In this document: positions 1 to 6,045 of the stretch, in pieces
How positions within the stretch are numbered: the first letter of the stretch is position 1
Layout: each line of letters opens with the position of its first letter
Source: Acholeplasmataceae bacterium
GTDB taxonomy: Bacteria; Bacillota_I; Bacilli_A; Acholeplasmatales; Acholeplasmataceae
Assembly: GCA_023230825.1 (NCBI GenBank)
Contig: JALNWO010000046.1
Span: 1-11,036 of the forward strand
DNA: 11,036 nt
Reading direction: 5' to 3'
The notes under the pieces: model-generated
Seen by the model: the letters and a program-made list of their open reading frames with translations, nothing else
Database searches by the model: none
Told to the model about the DNA's origin: nothing
Made by a program: the position numbers and the translations under genes

Positions 1-203
1 CCTGGCACGTTTTCAAGTAACATCGTTTCGATGCCTTGTCTTAAAGTGACATCAATCGCAATACAACCGTCGCATGCGCCTAACATTTTTACATATACGA
101 TCCCGTCTTCGACGTTCACGATTTCAATATCTCCGCCGTCACGCACTAAGTAAGGACGGACACGATCAATTAAATCATATACTTGCTTTGTTGTAGCATC
201 CAT
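1..203 (-). CDS. NifU-like (Nfu) iron-sulfur cluster scaffold, 3' end outside window
   Basis: The first 67 residues of a small protein are visible, beginning MDATTKQVYDLIDRVRPYL. They match the C-terminal NifU (Nfu) domain: the RDGGDIEIV segment at about residues 22-30 and the GACDGC metal-ligand motif, with its Cys pair at about residues 45 and 48. Nfu-domain proteins carry or hand over Fe-S clusters in the cytoplasm. The protein starts directly with the Nfu domain, so it is the short single-domain type, like Bacillus YutI, and not full-length NifU. In relatives I know, the second Cys is usually followed by Pro; here the motif reads CDGCIAID. The ATG at 203 has a good ribosome site (GAGAGGTGA, 209-217) and its own promoter just upstream. 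Only the last few residues of the gene should be missing. The family call is secure; the precise role is not. Confidence 0.92.
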   Translation of the reverse strand, partial: MDATTKQVYDLIDRVRPYLVRDGGDIEIVNVEDGIVYVKMLGACDGCIAIDVTLRQGIETMLLENVP

Positions 204-226
204 TTATTTCACCTCTCAACATTCAT

Positions 227-255
227 AGTATAACGTATTTTAGTTTTGTTTTCAA
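227..255 (-). promoter_or_regulatory. Sigma-A type promoter of the NifU-like gene
   Basis: On the minus strand the 57-bp gap holds a -35 box TTGAAA (250-255), a 17-bp spacer, and a -10 box TATACT (227-232). Each box is one base from the consensus and the spacing is ideal. Transcription would start near 220, about 17 nt before the ATG. I see no terminator hairpin between the yutD stop and this promoter, so read-through from the upstream operon is also possible. Confidence 0.8.
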
Positions 256-260
256 TTCTT

Positions 261-536
261 TTAATCCGTTGGATTGACGCGTTTTAAAATAAAATAGGGA
301 CAATTAAAATTACACGATTCATTTAAATAATCGGGGATTTTTTTATAGCTGTTTGGGCTTTTAGGGTCGGTACTAAAACCACGAATACGGAGCTTCTCTG
401 ATGAAACATCGCCGACCAAATAAACGTAACGATCAAAAGCTACATCAACATATTTTTCATTGAATAGTTCTAAGCTAAAAGCTTCACGATAATCTTTTAT
501 TATTTCAAATGTTCCATGTGGTGTTTCGATAATCAT
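261..536 (-). CDS. yutD: YutD-family (DUF1027) conserved protein
   Basis: This 91-residue soluble protein looks like Bacillus YutD, a conserved Firmicutes family of unknown function. Recognisable family blocks are the YVYLVGDVSSEKLRIRGF stretch (about 37-54) and the C-terminal CNFNCPYFILK (75-85), which carries a conserved Cys pair, C75 and C79. There is no signal peptide or membrane segment. The ATG at 536 overlaps the TGA of ispDF by 4 nt, and an AGGTGA ribosome site lies inside the end of ispDF, so translation is probably coupled. It is the last gene of the cdaA unit and is followed by the separately promoted NifU-like gene. In B. subtilis yutD and the nfu homologue yutI also lie in the same chromosomal area. 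Family assignment is from recalled motif similarity; I assign no function. Confidence 0.85.
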   Translation of the reverse strand: MIIETPHGTFEIIKDYREAFSLELFNEKYVDVAFDRYVYLVGDVSSEKLRIRGFSTDPKSPNSYKKIPDYLNESCNFNCPYFILKRVNPTD

Positions 537-1660
537 TGTATCACCTGTTTAATGAGCACAACCGCCTCAGCGGCAATGGCTTGTTTTTTCCCGACTGCAT
601 CCATTTTTTCGTGGGTTGAAGCTTTAATGTTAAGTTGGGGTAGTGCGATGTTTAGCATTTCAGCAATTTTTACACGCATTTGGGGAATATAAGGTTTAAG
701 TTGAGGTTCTTCAGCGTAAATAGTCACATCGATATTATTAATTTCATAATCCATAGCATGCATTTTATCATCAACAAACTGAATGATTTTTTGTGAGGAG
801 ATACCTTCTATTTTTAAATCTGTATCAGGGAAGTGCGTACCTAAATCGCCAATTCCTAAAGCACCCATCATTGCTTCCGCAATCACATGTAAACAAACAT
901 CGGCGTCACTATGACCGTCTAAACCTTTGTCGTGTTCTATCTGGATGCCGCCTAAAATGAGGGGACGTCCTTGTTTTAATGCGTGAATATCGTAACTATG
1001 GCCAACTTTCATATGAAGATTTCCTTCCATTAGTTTTTTATAGTGAATAAAATCATGGTAGTATGTAAGCTTAGGATTGATGTCTTGGTTGATAATTGCC
1101 TCTACATCCGCATCTTCATAAATCGCTTGATAAAGACTGATATCATCATCATAAAACATATCCGCGCGCAAATAGGCTCGTCTGATTTTTTCAGTTAAGA
1201 ATGCTTGTGGGGTTTGTGCGAGTAAATGCTGACTTCGATCTATAGACGTGACGTCGTTTTTAGAAACATGTTTTAAAGCACTCGTGACTGGTTCTGCTAA
1301 AAAGACTGCATCGTGTTGCTCTAATGCTTTTTCTAAAGCGAGAACAGATGGTTTTGATAGAAAGGGTCTAGCTGCATCGTGGATGAATACATAAGGTGTT
1401 GTAATTGATTTAAGGCCGTTAAGAACACTTTGTCCACGAGTCTTCCCGCCAATAACGACTTGAACGGGTGGTTTAACATAATCCATTACCTTGTTTAAAT
1501 CAGCTTTTGAGACAACTAAACAAATTTCATATCCTAAGGATTGAAATAGTTCAACGCTATACATAAACAGTGGTTTCTCGTTAATTTCGTAAAGAATTTT
1601 TGAAGTTTTTAAATTGGAGCGAATACCCGCTCCAGCAGCTACAATTAATGCTGTGTTCAT
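533..1660 (-). CDS. ispDF: Bifunctional IspD-IspF (MEP cytidylyltransferase / MEcPP synthase)
   Basis: This is a fusion of two enzymes of the non-mevalonate isoprenoid pathway. Residues 1 to about 212 are IspD (2-C-methyl-D-erythritol 4-phosphate cytidylyltransferase). They show the nucleotide loop AAGAG with R14 and K21, GQSVLNGL (76-83), HDAARP (94-99), QTPQ (149-152) and the late K197. Residues 217-375 are IspF (MEcPP synthase). Its Zn ligands D224, H226 and H258 match E. coli D8, H10 and H42, followed by the FPDTD segment (277-281) and the final EAVVLI. The usual PKQ of IspD reads SKI here, but the lysine is kept. IspE, the enzyme acting between the two, is not in the window. The ATG overlaps the stop of the upstream gene by 4 nt and has an AAGGG ribosome site 6 nt away. 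Both activities look intact. Confidence 0.95.
   Translation of the reverse strand: MNTALIVAAGAGIRSNLKTSKILYEINEKPLFMYSVELFQSLGYEICLVVSKADLNKVMDYVKPPVQVVIGGKTRGQSVLNGLKSITTPYVFIHDAARPFLSKPSVLALEKALEQHDAVFLAEPVTSALKHVSKNDVTSIDRSQHLLAQTPQAFLTEKIRRAYLRADMFYDDDISLYQAIYEDADVEAIINQDINPKLTYYHDFIHYKKLMEGNLHMKVGHSYDIHALKQGRPLILGGIQIEHDKGLDGHSDADVCLHVIAEAMMGALGIGDLGTHFPDTDLKIEGISSQKIIQFVDDKMHAMDYEINNIDVTIYAEEPQLKPYIPQMRVKIAEMLNIALPQLNIKASTHEKMDAVGKKQAIAAEAVVLIKQVIQ
1022..1028 (-). promoter_or_regulatory. Possible internal ribosome site before the IspF domain
   Basis: Inside ispDF the minus strand reads GGAAGGA (1022-1028), then 9 nt, then an in-frame ATG (1010-1012) encoding Met217, the natural first residue of IspF (MKVGHSYDIHAL). 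A 9-nt gap from the core AAGGA or AGGAG is also seen at three other starts in this window (2187, 4703, 9462). It may allow production of free IspF or be a relic of two separate genes. It could also be chance, because AAGGA-like runs are common in lysine/glutamate codons. Confidence 0.4.
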
Positions 1661-2187
1661 AAACTACCCTTAATATATTCTTTTAAGCGGTGATCAAGTG
1701 GCGAGTATTCAATCGCATCTTTTTCTTGAAAATCAAAAATAACCCCAATCGTATGGTGAATGGTATGAGACGAAAGATATCTATCATAATATCCTTTTCC
1801 ATAACCGATTCGGTCATTCCCTTTAGAAATAGCGAGGGCTGGGACTAACATTAAATCAATCGGTTCATGATGAATTTTCTCGGTTATTTTAGGTTCAAAA
1901 ACACCAAAACTACTCGTTTCAAATTCGATCATCGGATGATAGACATAAAACTCCAACCCATGACGATGCACGCGAGGGAGTAAAAAAGTTTTTGTGTTAT
2001 CTTCTAACAGGGGGAGCAAATCCACCTCGTCTATCATCGGATAAAAAATCGCTACTGTTTCTGCATCCTTATATTTTGGATGCAAGCGAACTTTTTTAAT
2101 AATATCTAACTCTCGTAAATGTTTTTCATTACGATCATGATTTCTTCTTTTAGAAAACATTTCTTGTCTAATAATATTTTTACTCAT
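1657..2187 (-). CDS. 5-formyltetrahydrofolate cyclo-ligase
   Basis: This cytoplasmic 176-residue enzyme uses ATP to convert 5-formyl-THF to 5,10-methenyl-THF, returning stored folate to one-carbon metabolism. The diagnostic motif GYGKGYYDR is at residues 128-136, preceded by VPALAI (about 115-120) and R126. The basic N-terminus (SKNIIRQEMFSKRR) carries the usual phosphate-contacting lysine and arginines. The family often has AFD after VPAL; here it reads AISKGND. Length is normal. I chose the ATG at 2187, not an in-frame TTG at 2211, because it has an AAGGA site 9 nt upstream and forms an ATGA overlap with the preceding stop. The stop overlaps the ispDF start in the same way. Bacterial names in use include ygfA/fthC and yqgN. 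Confidence 0.93.
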   Translation of the reverse strand: MSKNIIRQEMFSKRRNHDRNEKHLRELDIIKKVRLHPKYKDAETVAIFYPMIDEVDLLPLLEDNTKTFLLPRVHRHGLEFYVYHPMIEFETSSFGVFEPKITEKIHHEPIDLMLVPALAISKGNDRIGYGKGYYDRYLSSHTIHHTIGVIFDFQEKDAIEYSPLDHRLKEYIKGSL

Positions 2188-3764
2188 GTAACGATGTCCT
2201 TGTAATAACAATGATGCCCCGAATACTGGGGATTTAATGCGATTTTTAAAGCTTGAAAAGCAGCTTGATATAGTTGATGTTCATCGTGTGCATCGCTGCC
2301 ACCAATGGCAATGCCTGAGAACACTTCAAGTGTTTCAGAAATCGATCCATAAACCATCGAGAGATTTAAATAGGTTGCGTTTGTTTGAATCCCGCTTTCT
2401 AACATTTCAATTTTTCTAGGATCGGTGACAGTCATCGCAAACTCGATGCCATTAATCCGGAAAATATCACTCGATTCTGAGACAAATGATTCTTTCATCT
2501 TTTTAATATATTCAGCCATAAACATGTTGCCGACTTCACGGCCATGATCCTCATTAATTTTGGGAATGTTTTGGAGTTTGAAGACAACGAGTTGAAAGTA
2601 GCGACTACTTGTAAATAGTTGGTGAAGGTGGGCAATAAATTCATTCTTATCTTTTAACCCATCTAAAATGTCTATATGGCTCGCTTGGAAGTGTTTGGTT
2701 TTCATTTGGTTTAAAGTTCCCATAATGATAGCACCAGATGTATCTTCAAATAAACGTTTTCCTTTTTCTCTAAACCAGAGGTATTGGTGACCAACACGAA
2801 TTCGGTAAGATGTTTGGTATTGGTTTTTATTAACCGTTAAGTCACCTAATATAGCTAAATATTTCTTTAAATCCTCAGCTTCAATTAAGCGTCTAAAATC
2901 GGTTAAATCAATTAAGTTACCTGGCAAATCTAATGTTTTAACAAGACTATCGGATGCCCAAAGGGTGCGTTCATCTAAATCAATGTAAAACAAACCCTCT
3001 TCGCTTAAATCTAAGGTCGCGATAAATTTATGGCGAATGCTTTCTAATTCAACATTTCGTTCGTTTAATTCTTTTTCAATGGCTAAAACATTAAAGTCTG
3101 TTTTCTTTTCACCAATACAAATTCTTCCTTTGTATTTTCCTAACGAGAAAACAGGCTGCATCACCATATGAAGGAGAACTGGATCACCAGATTCATTTAA
3201 AAAATGAACTTCTTCCACTTCTTCGTCTCCTGGTTTCGCTTCATTTTTATAGTTTAAATAATACGATTCTAATTGACGGTTATTCATATCAATATTATTC
3301 CGTCTTGTGAAACGAACCGATTTATTAAGGACTTGAAATAATTTCTTCCCGATGATATCTTCTTTGTCCATCCCAATTTCTACGAGAAGACTTTGTGACA
3401 TGTCACGAATTCGTTCTTTTTTATCGACAACATAAAAAGCATTCCAGCGACTATTTTTAATCGACTTCACAAAAAGCTGGTAGTGATTTGCTTTAAGTGT
3501 TGAAGAGCGGAATATTTGGTACAGCATCATTAAGAAAAAAGCGTATACATAAAAAGTAATCCCAATATATGCGTGTTCATATGTTGTATTGCCAATAAGA
3601 GTGTCTTCATATAAGACAAAAGCAATGGTGAAAAAAGCCACATTTAAAAACGCGAGGCTTAAAAGAAATTTAAAAACTTTTTGGTTTTGTAAACTAAGCA
3701 TCACCACTAATATCAAAATAAAAACAGCTATAATTAGTGGATAGATTGGATGTTGGAATAACAT
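2184..3764 (-). CDS. Membrane PAS-PAS protein with degenerate GGDEF domain
   Basis: This 526-residue protein has three predicted membrane helices (about 9-24, 31-51, 65-84), a PAS-like region (about 100-220), a short helical linker (about 226-246), and a second PAS/PAC region (about 250-352) with YLWFREKGKRLF typical of its last strands. It ends in a GGDEF-fold domain (about 363-525). That domain aligns with diguanylate cyclases (KINEDHGREVGN fits the KxINDxxGHxxGD block) but has lost catalysis: the signature is NGIEF (438-442), and the first metal Asp is replaced by Lys (K396). c-di-GMP synthesis is therefore very unlikely. GdpP phosphodiesterases combine membrane, PAS and degenerate GGDEF parts, but no DHH/DHHA1 domain is present here. 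It starts 3 nt after the small membrane gene, in the cdaA unit. A sensory or regulatory role in c-di-AMP signalling is inference. Confidence 0.8.
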   Translation of the reverse strand: MLFQHPIYPLIIAVFILILVVMLSLQNQKVFKFLLSLAFLNVAFFTIAFVLYEDTLIGNTTYEHAYIGITFYVYAFFLMMLYQIFRSSTLKANHYQLFVKSIKNSRWNAFYVVDKKERIRDMSQSLLVEIGMDKEDIIGKKLFQVLNKSVRFTRRNNIDMNNRQLESYYLNYKNEAKPGDEEVEEVHFLNESGDPVLLHMVMQPVFSLGKYKGRICIGEKKTDFNVLAIEKELNERNVELESIRHKFIATLDLSEEGLFYIDLDERTLWASDSLVKTLDLPGNLIDLTDFRRLIEAEDLKKYLAILGDLTVNKNQYQTSYRIRVGHQYLWFREKGKRLFEDTSGAIIMGTLNQMKTKHFQASHIDILDGLKDKNEFIAHLHQLFTSSRYFQLVVFKLQNIPKINEDHGREVGNMFMAEYIKKMKESFVSESSDIFRINGIEFAMTVTDPRKIEMLESGIQTNATYLNLSMVYGSISETLEVFSGIAIGGSDAHDEHQLYQAAFQALKIALNPQYSGHHCYYKDIVT

Positions 3765-3767
3765 ATT

Positions 3768-3944
3768 TTACCACCCATAAAATGATTTTGCGTATATATA
3801 TCCTACAATAAGGACGGCAATAATTAAAGAAAGCAAGACGTGAATGATTTTATATTTGTTAATTAAGTTGCCAAGTTTTTCAGTAATTTTTCGACTCCCA
3901 ATAAATTTAAAGGGCTCAATAATAAAGTTTAGAATTTTTTTCAC
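3768..3944 (-). CDS. Small single-pass membrane protein, 58 residues
   Basis: This short frame starts at GTG (3942-3944) with a strong ribosome site, AAGGGGG at 3952-3958, 7 nt upstream and overlapping the cdaA stop codon. It ends TAA only 3 nt before the start of the next gene. The product begins MKKILNFIIEPFKFIGSRK, is lysine-rich and probably cytoplasmic up to residue 32, then has one membrane helix (about 34-50) and a short tail ending SFYGW. I recognise no family. Tight packing between cdaA and the PAS-GGDEF gene, the good ribosome site and the clean topology argue that it is real. In many Firmicutes the gene after cdaA is cdaR, a membrane-anchored regulator of the cyclase; this one has no room for YbbR domains. 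A role as a CdaA partner is only a positional inference. Confidence 0.75.
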   Translation of the reverse strand: MKKILNFIIEPFKFIGSRKITEKLGNLINKYKIIHVLLSLIIAVLIVGYIYAKSFYGW

Positions 3945-3956
3945 AATGATACCCCC

Positions 3957-4703
3957 TTATTTCATAAACATTGTTAGGTAGTCTAACAACTTCTCACGAT
4001 CGTTCATTCTTAACAATATCCCTTCAATCGCTACAGAAATATTTCCTGTTTCTTCGGAAACTAAGACTGTTAAGCTATCAGTAATTTCACTAATACCCAG
4101 GCCTGCTCGATGTCTCGAGCCCATGGTTTTATCATAGTGGTCACTGTCTGATAAAATAAAATACGCACCAGCTGCTAAAATGCGGTCACCACGAATAATG
4201 ACTGCACCATCATGCAACGGTGTATTTGGGACAAAGATGTTCATCAATAATTCTTTCGTTACTTCACCATTAACTGGAATGGCCCGTTCGGCATATGGAT
4301 CCAAGGTGTTATGTTTTTCAATGGTAATGAGGGCTCCCGTTTTCGTTGAGGCAAGTTCGATGACCGCATCAACGATTTCAATTTTTGTTCGTTCGGATCC
4401 CATGACAAAATCTTCTCTTGATGCATCATTTTTCCAAACAATTTCTAATGAACGACGAATATCAGGCGCCATAATAATAATGATTGCAATCGGTGTCCAT
4501 TGAACAATGTATTTTAAAATTTGAGAGCTGGCTGATATATTAAAGTAATCAACAATATAAAAAATGAAGAATAAGAAAACAACGGTGATTGTCACCCCGA
4601 AAATTTTCTTGTTTTGGCTTAAAAATTTAAGTAAAAAATAAACTAAAATCCAAACGATATAAACATCAACTAGAAATTTCCAAAGCGGTTGGCCAAAAAT
4701 CAT
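3957..4703 (-). CDS. cdaA: CdaA-type membrane diadenylate cyclase
   Basis: It condenses two ATP into cyclic di-AMP, the messenger controlling potassium and osmolyte balance and envelope homeostasis in Firmicutes. In the 248-residue form there are three N-terminal membrane helices (about 10-28, 35-52, 62-79) and then a DAC catalytic domain. The domain shows GALITIE (123-129), the catalytic LHDGAVII with DGA at 165-167, and RHRAGLGISE with RHR at 197-199. Most relatives have RHRAA, so the Gly is a small variant. It is somewhat shorter than B. subtilis CdaA at the C-terminus. Two in-frame ATGs compete: 4709 lies 3 nt from the AAAGGAG site (4713-4719), while 4703 lies 9 nt away, the spacing used by other genes here, so I favour 4703. 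It is first in its unit; cdaR and glmM do not follow. Confidence 0.95.
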   Translation of the reverse strand: MIFGQPLWKFLVDVYIVWILVYFLLKFLSQNKKIFGVTITVVFLFFIFYIVDYFNISASSQILKYIVQWTPIAIIIIMAPDIRRSLEIVWKNDASREDFVMGSERTKIEIVDAVIELASTKTGALITIEKHNTLDPYAERAIPVNGEVTKELLMNIFVPNTPLHDGAVIIRGDRILAAGAYFILSDSDHYDKTMGSRHRAGLGISEITDSLTVLVSEETGNISVAIEGILLRMNDREKLLDYLTMFMK

Positions 4704-4712
4704 AAACATCAG

Positions 4713-4719
4713 CTCCTTT
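4713..4719 (-). promoter_or_regulatory. Ribosome-binding site of cdaA
   Basis: AAAGGAG on the minus strand. It decides the start: the gap is 3 nt to the ATG at 4709 and 9 nt to the ATG at 4703. The cyclo-ligase and mfd starts both use 9 nt, which favours 4703. Confidence 0.7.
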
Positions 4720-4729
4720 GACTATTTTC

Positions 4730-4757
4730 ATTATATCATAATCTCTAAATGTTAAAA
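4730..4757 (-). promoter_or_regulatory. Extended -10 promoter of the cdaA unit
   Basis: The minus strand carries TATGATATAAT (4730-4740), a perfect extended -10 element (TG-N-TATAAT). The best -35 candidate is a weak TTTTAA (4752-4757) with a 16-bp spacer, as is common when the extended -10 compensates. Transcription would start near 4723, leaving a leader of about 15-20 nt. That is enough for the ribosome site but not for a c-di-AMP riboswitch. Confidence 0.8.
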
Positions 4758-4783
4758 CGAAGTTTTACTGATTCAAATCAACG

Positions 4784-4802
4784 TTGAAGTGAAACACTTC
4801 AA
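4784..4802. repeat. Small perfect inverted repeat upstream of cdaA
   Basis: TTGAAGTG (4784-4791), a 3-nt loop AAA, and CACTTCAA (4795-4802) form an 8-bp perfect stem. It lies 9 nt from the 12-bp terminator hairpin and about 27 bp upstream of the cdaA -35 region. No T-run follows on either strand. It could be a second stem of a compound terminator or a protein-binding operator for the cdaA promoter; the sequence alone does not decide. Confidence 0.6.
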
Positions 4803-4811
4803 GAAAGAGAA

Positions 4812-4849
4812 CACTCTGCTGAATGTTGCTTCAGCAGAGTGGTTTTTTT
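4812..4849. terminator. Bidirectional-looking intrinsic terminator after the aminotransferase
   Basis: CACTCTGCTGAA (4812-4823), a 6-nt loop, and TTCAGCAGAGTG (4830-4841) form a perfect 12-bp stem. On the minus strand it follows the aminotransferase stop and is trailed by TTCTCTTTCTT, an interrupted U-rich tail. On the plus strand it is followed by G and seven T (4843-4849), a textbook terminator tail. It therefore ends the prs-pth-mfd-aminotransferase unit and would also stop any antisense transcription. Confidence 0.85.
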
Positions 4850-6023
4850 ATAAAGCGTCTTGAATTTTTTTAGCCAACCCTTTGACTTCCTTTAGGGAAA
4901 TACTACACAAGGCGACTCTAATGCCTTTTTCCATGGGAACTGCATAAATGCCTCGTTTTGCCAATCTTTCATAGACCGCCATTGGTTCATCAGTTAAAGC
5001 AATGACGTAGAAACCTGATGAAAAGGGGAATGTCTTTAAGCCGATGGCGTTTGCCTCTTCAATAAAGAGGGCACTTCTCTTTTGAACAATGTCTTTGATT
5101 TTATTTAAATCAGTTTCAAATTGAGCTTTGTTTTCTGGTAATGAAAAATGATTTAAAAGTTCAATCGAAATGGTTGGTGTCGCAGACCATGATCCACGAG
5201 CTTCTTTGACATAGTTTTTTCTAAAATAGGTCATATGTTCTTGAGATTGGGAAAGGCCAATCGCTGCACCTAATCTAAGTCCATAAACACCAAATGTTTT
5301 TGAACCACTAAATGCTAAGACTGTCATCACGTGTGGTTCTAAACGTAGTAGTTCTAACATTTTAGCACGGTTGTCTTCTTCATTTGTGTATTCTAAGTAA
5401 GCAATGTCATATAAAAAGACTAAGTCGTTATTTTTATATTTATTCAAAATATTAATAATTTCTTGGAACTCTTCTGGTTTTAACGTATATCCAGTTGGAT
5501 TGTGACAAGGATCGTTAACAATGACAATAATCCGTTTTTGTTTTTGCGCAAGTTCACCGAGTGATTGATCAAAACTTTCTAAATCAAAATGTCCATCTTT
5601 AAACGTATTGTGTTCGTAAATGTTTAAGTTTGCTCGATCTGCAAATCGCTCATATTGCCATCTTACGTTTGAAACAAAAATGAATTCGCCTGGTTTTGCA
5701 TAATTGGCAAATGTTGCGGCAATTGCTCCGCTTCCGCCGGGCGTTGCACAAACATCTACAAGTCGTGCTTTTCGAATGGCTTCTTCGTGTTTGCCAAATG
5801 TCCAAGCAATCACGTTTTCTTTAAAGTCTTTTCCGCCGTCTACTGCTGGATAAGGCATAATGCTCATGTCTGGTAGTTCTCTCAATGCTCTAGACACGGC
5901 TGGCATGCCACTAATCACTCGATCTTCATCGAAGAACATGCCAATTGATGCGTTAATCACATCAGGGTTTGTTTTTTGTGCCTCAAGGGCATCTCTTGAA
6001 ATTTGTAAAATATCAATCGCCAT
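4848..6023 (-). CDS. Class I PLP-dependent aminotransferase (aspartate/aromatic type)
   Basis: This 391-residue cytoplasmic enzyme belongs to the fold-type I aminotransferases. The PLP lysine is K242 in SGSKTFGVYGLRLGAA. Other cofactor and substrate residues are NDPCHNPTG (170-178), D206 in YDIAYLEY, the phosphate-binding R250, and the carboxylate-binding R369 in GIRVALCS. NPCHNPTG with SGSK is typical of the aspartate/tyrosine aminotransferase branch, so the likely reaction moves the amino group between aspartate or an aromatic amino acid and 2-oxoglutarate. Exact substrate cannot be read from sequence. The ATG at 6023 has a GGGAGG site (6035-6040) 11 nt upstream and follows mfd by 22 nt without a clear promoter, so it is probably co-transcribed with prs, pth and mfd. 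Length is normal and all key residues are present. Confidence 0.92.
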   Translation of the reverse strand: MAIDILQISRDALEAQKTNPDVINASIGMFFDEDRVISGMPAVSRALRELPDMSIMPYPAVDGGKDFKENVIAWTFGKHEEAIRKARLVDVCATPGGSGAIAATFANYAKPGEFIFVSNVRWQYERFADRANLNIYEHNTFKDGHFDLESFDQSLGELAQKQKRIIVIVNDPCHNPTGYTLKPEEFQEIINILNKYKNNDLVFLYDIAYLEYTNEEDNRAKMLELLRLEPHVMTVLAFSGSKTFGVYGLRLGAAIGLSQSQEHMTYFRKNYVKEARGSWSATPTISIELLNHFSLPENKAQFETDLNKIKDIVQKRSALFIEEANAIGLKTFPFSSGFYVIALTDEPMAVYERLAKRGIYAVPMEKGIRVALCSISLKEVKGLAKKIQDAL

Positions 6024-6045
6024 TTTCTTGTTTTCCTCCCTTATT

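Noticed and set aside
2237..2419. Plus-strand frame opposite the end of the PAS-GGDEF gene (and similar ones at 5860-6072 and 6952-7137)
   Set aside because: Each lies fully within a well-supported minus-strand gene and its product shows no family features.
2184..3764. Active diguanylate cyclase
   Set aside because: GGDEF is replaced by NGIEF and the metal-binding Asp is lost, so c-di-GMP synthesis is very unlikely.
4180..4503. Open frame of 107 codons on the plus strand
   Set aside because: It lies wholly inside the conserved DAC domain of cdaA on the opposite strand, has no recognisable domain, and no clear ribosome site was evident.
4704..4812. c-di-AMP (ydaO-type) riboswitch before cdaA
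   Set aside because: The promoter sits so close that the leader is only about 15-20 nt, too short for such an aptamer.
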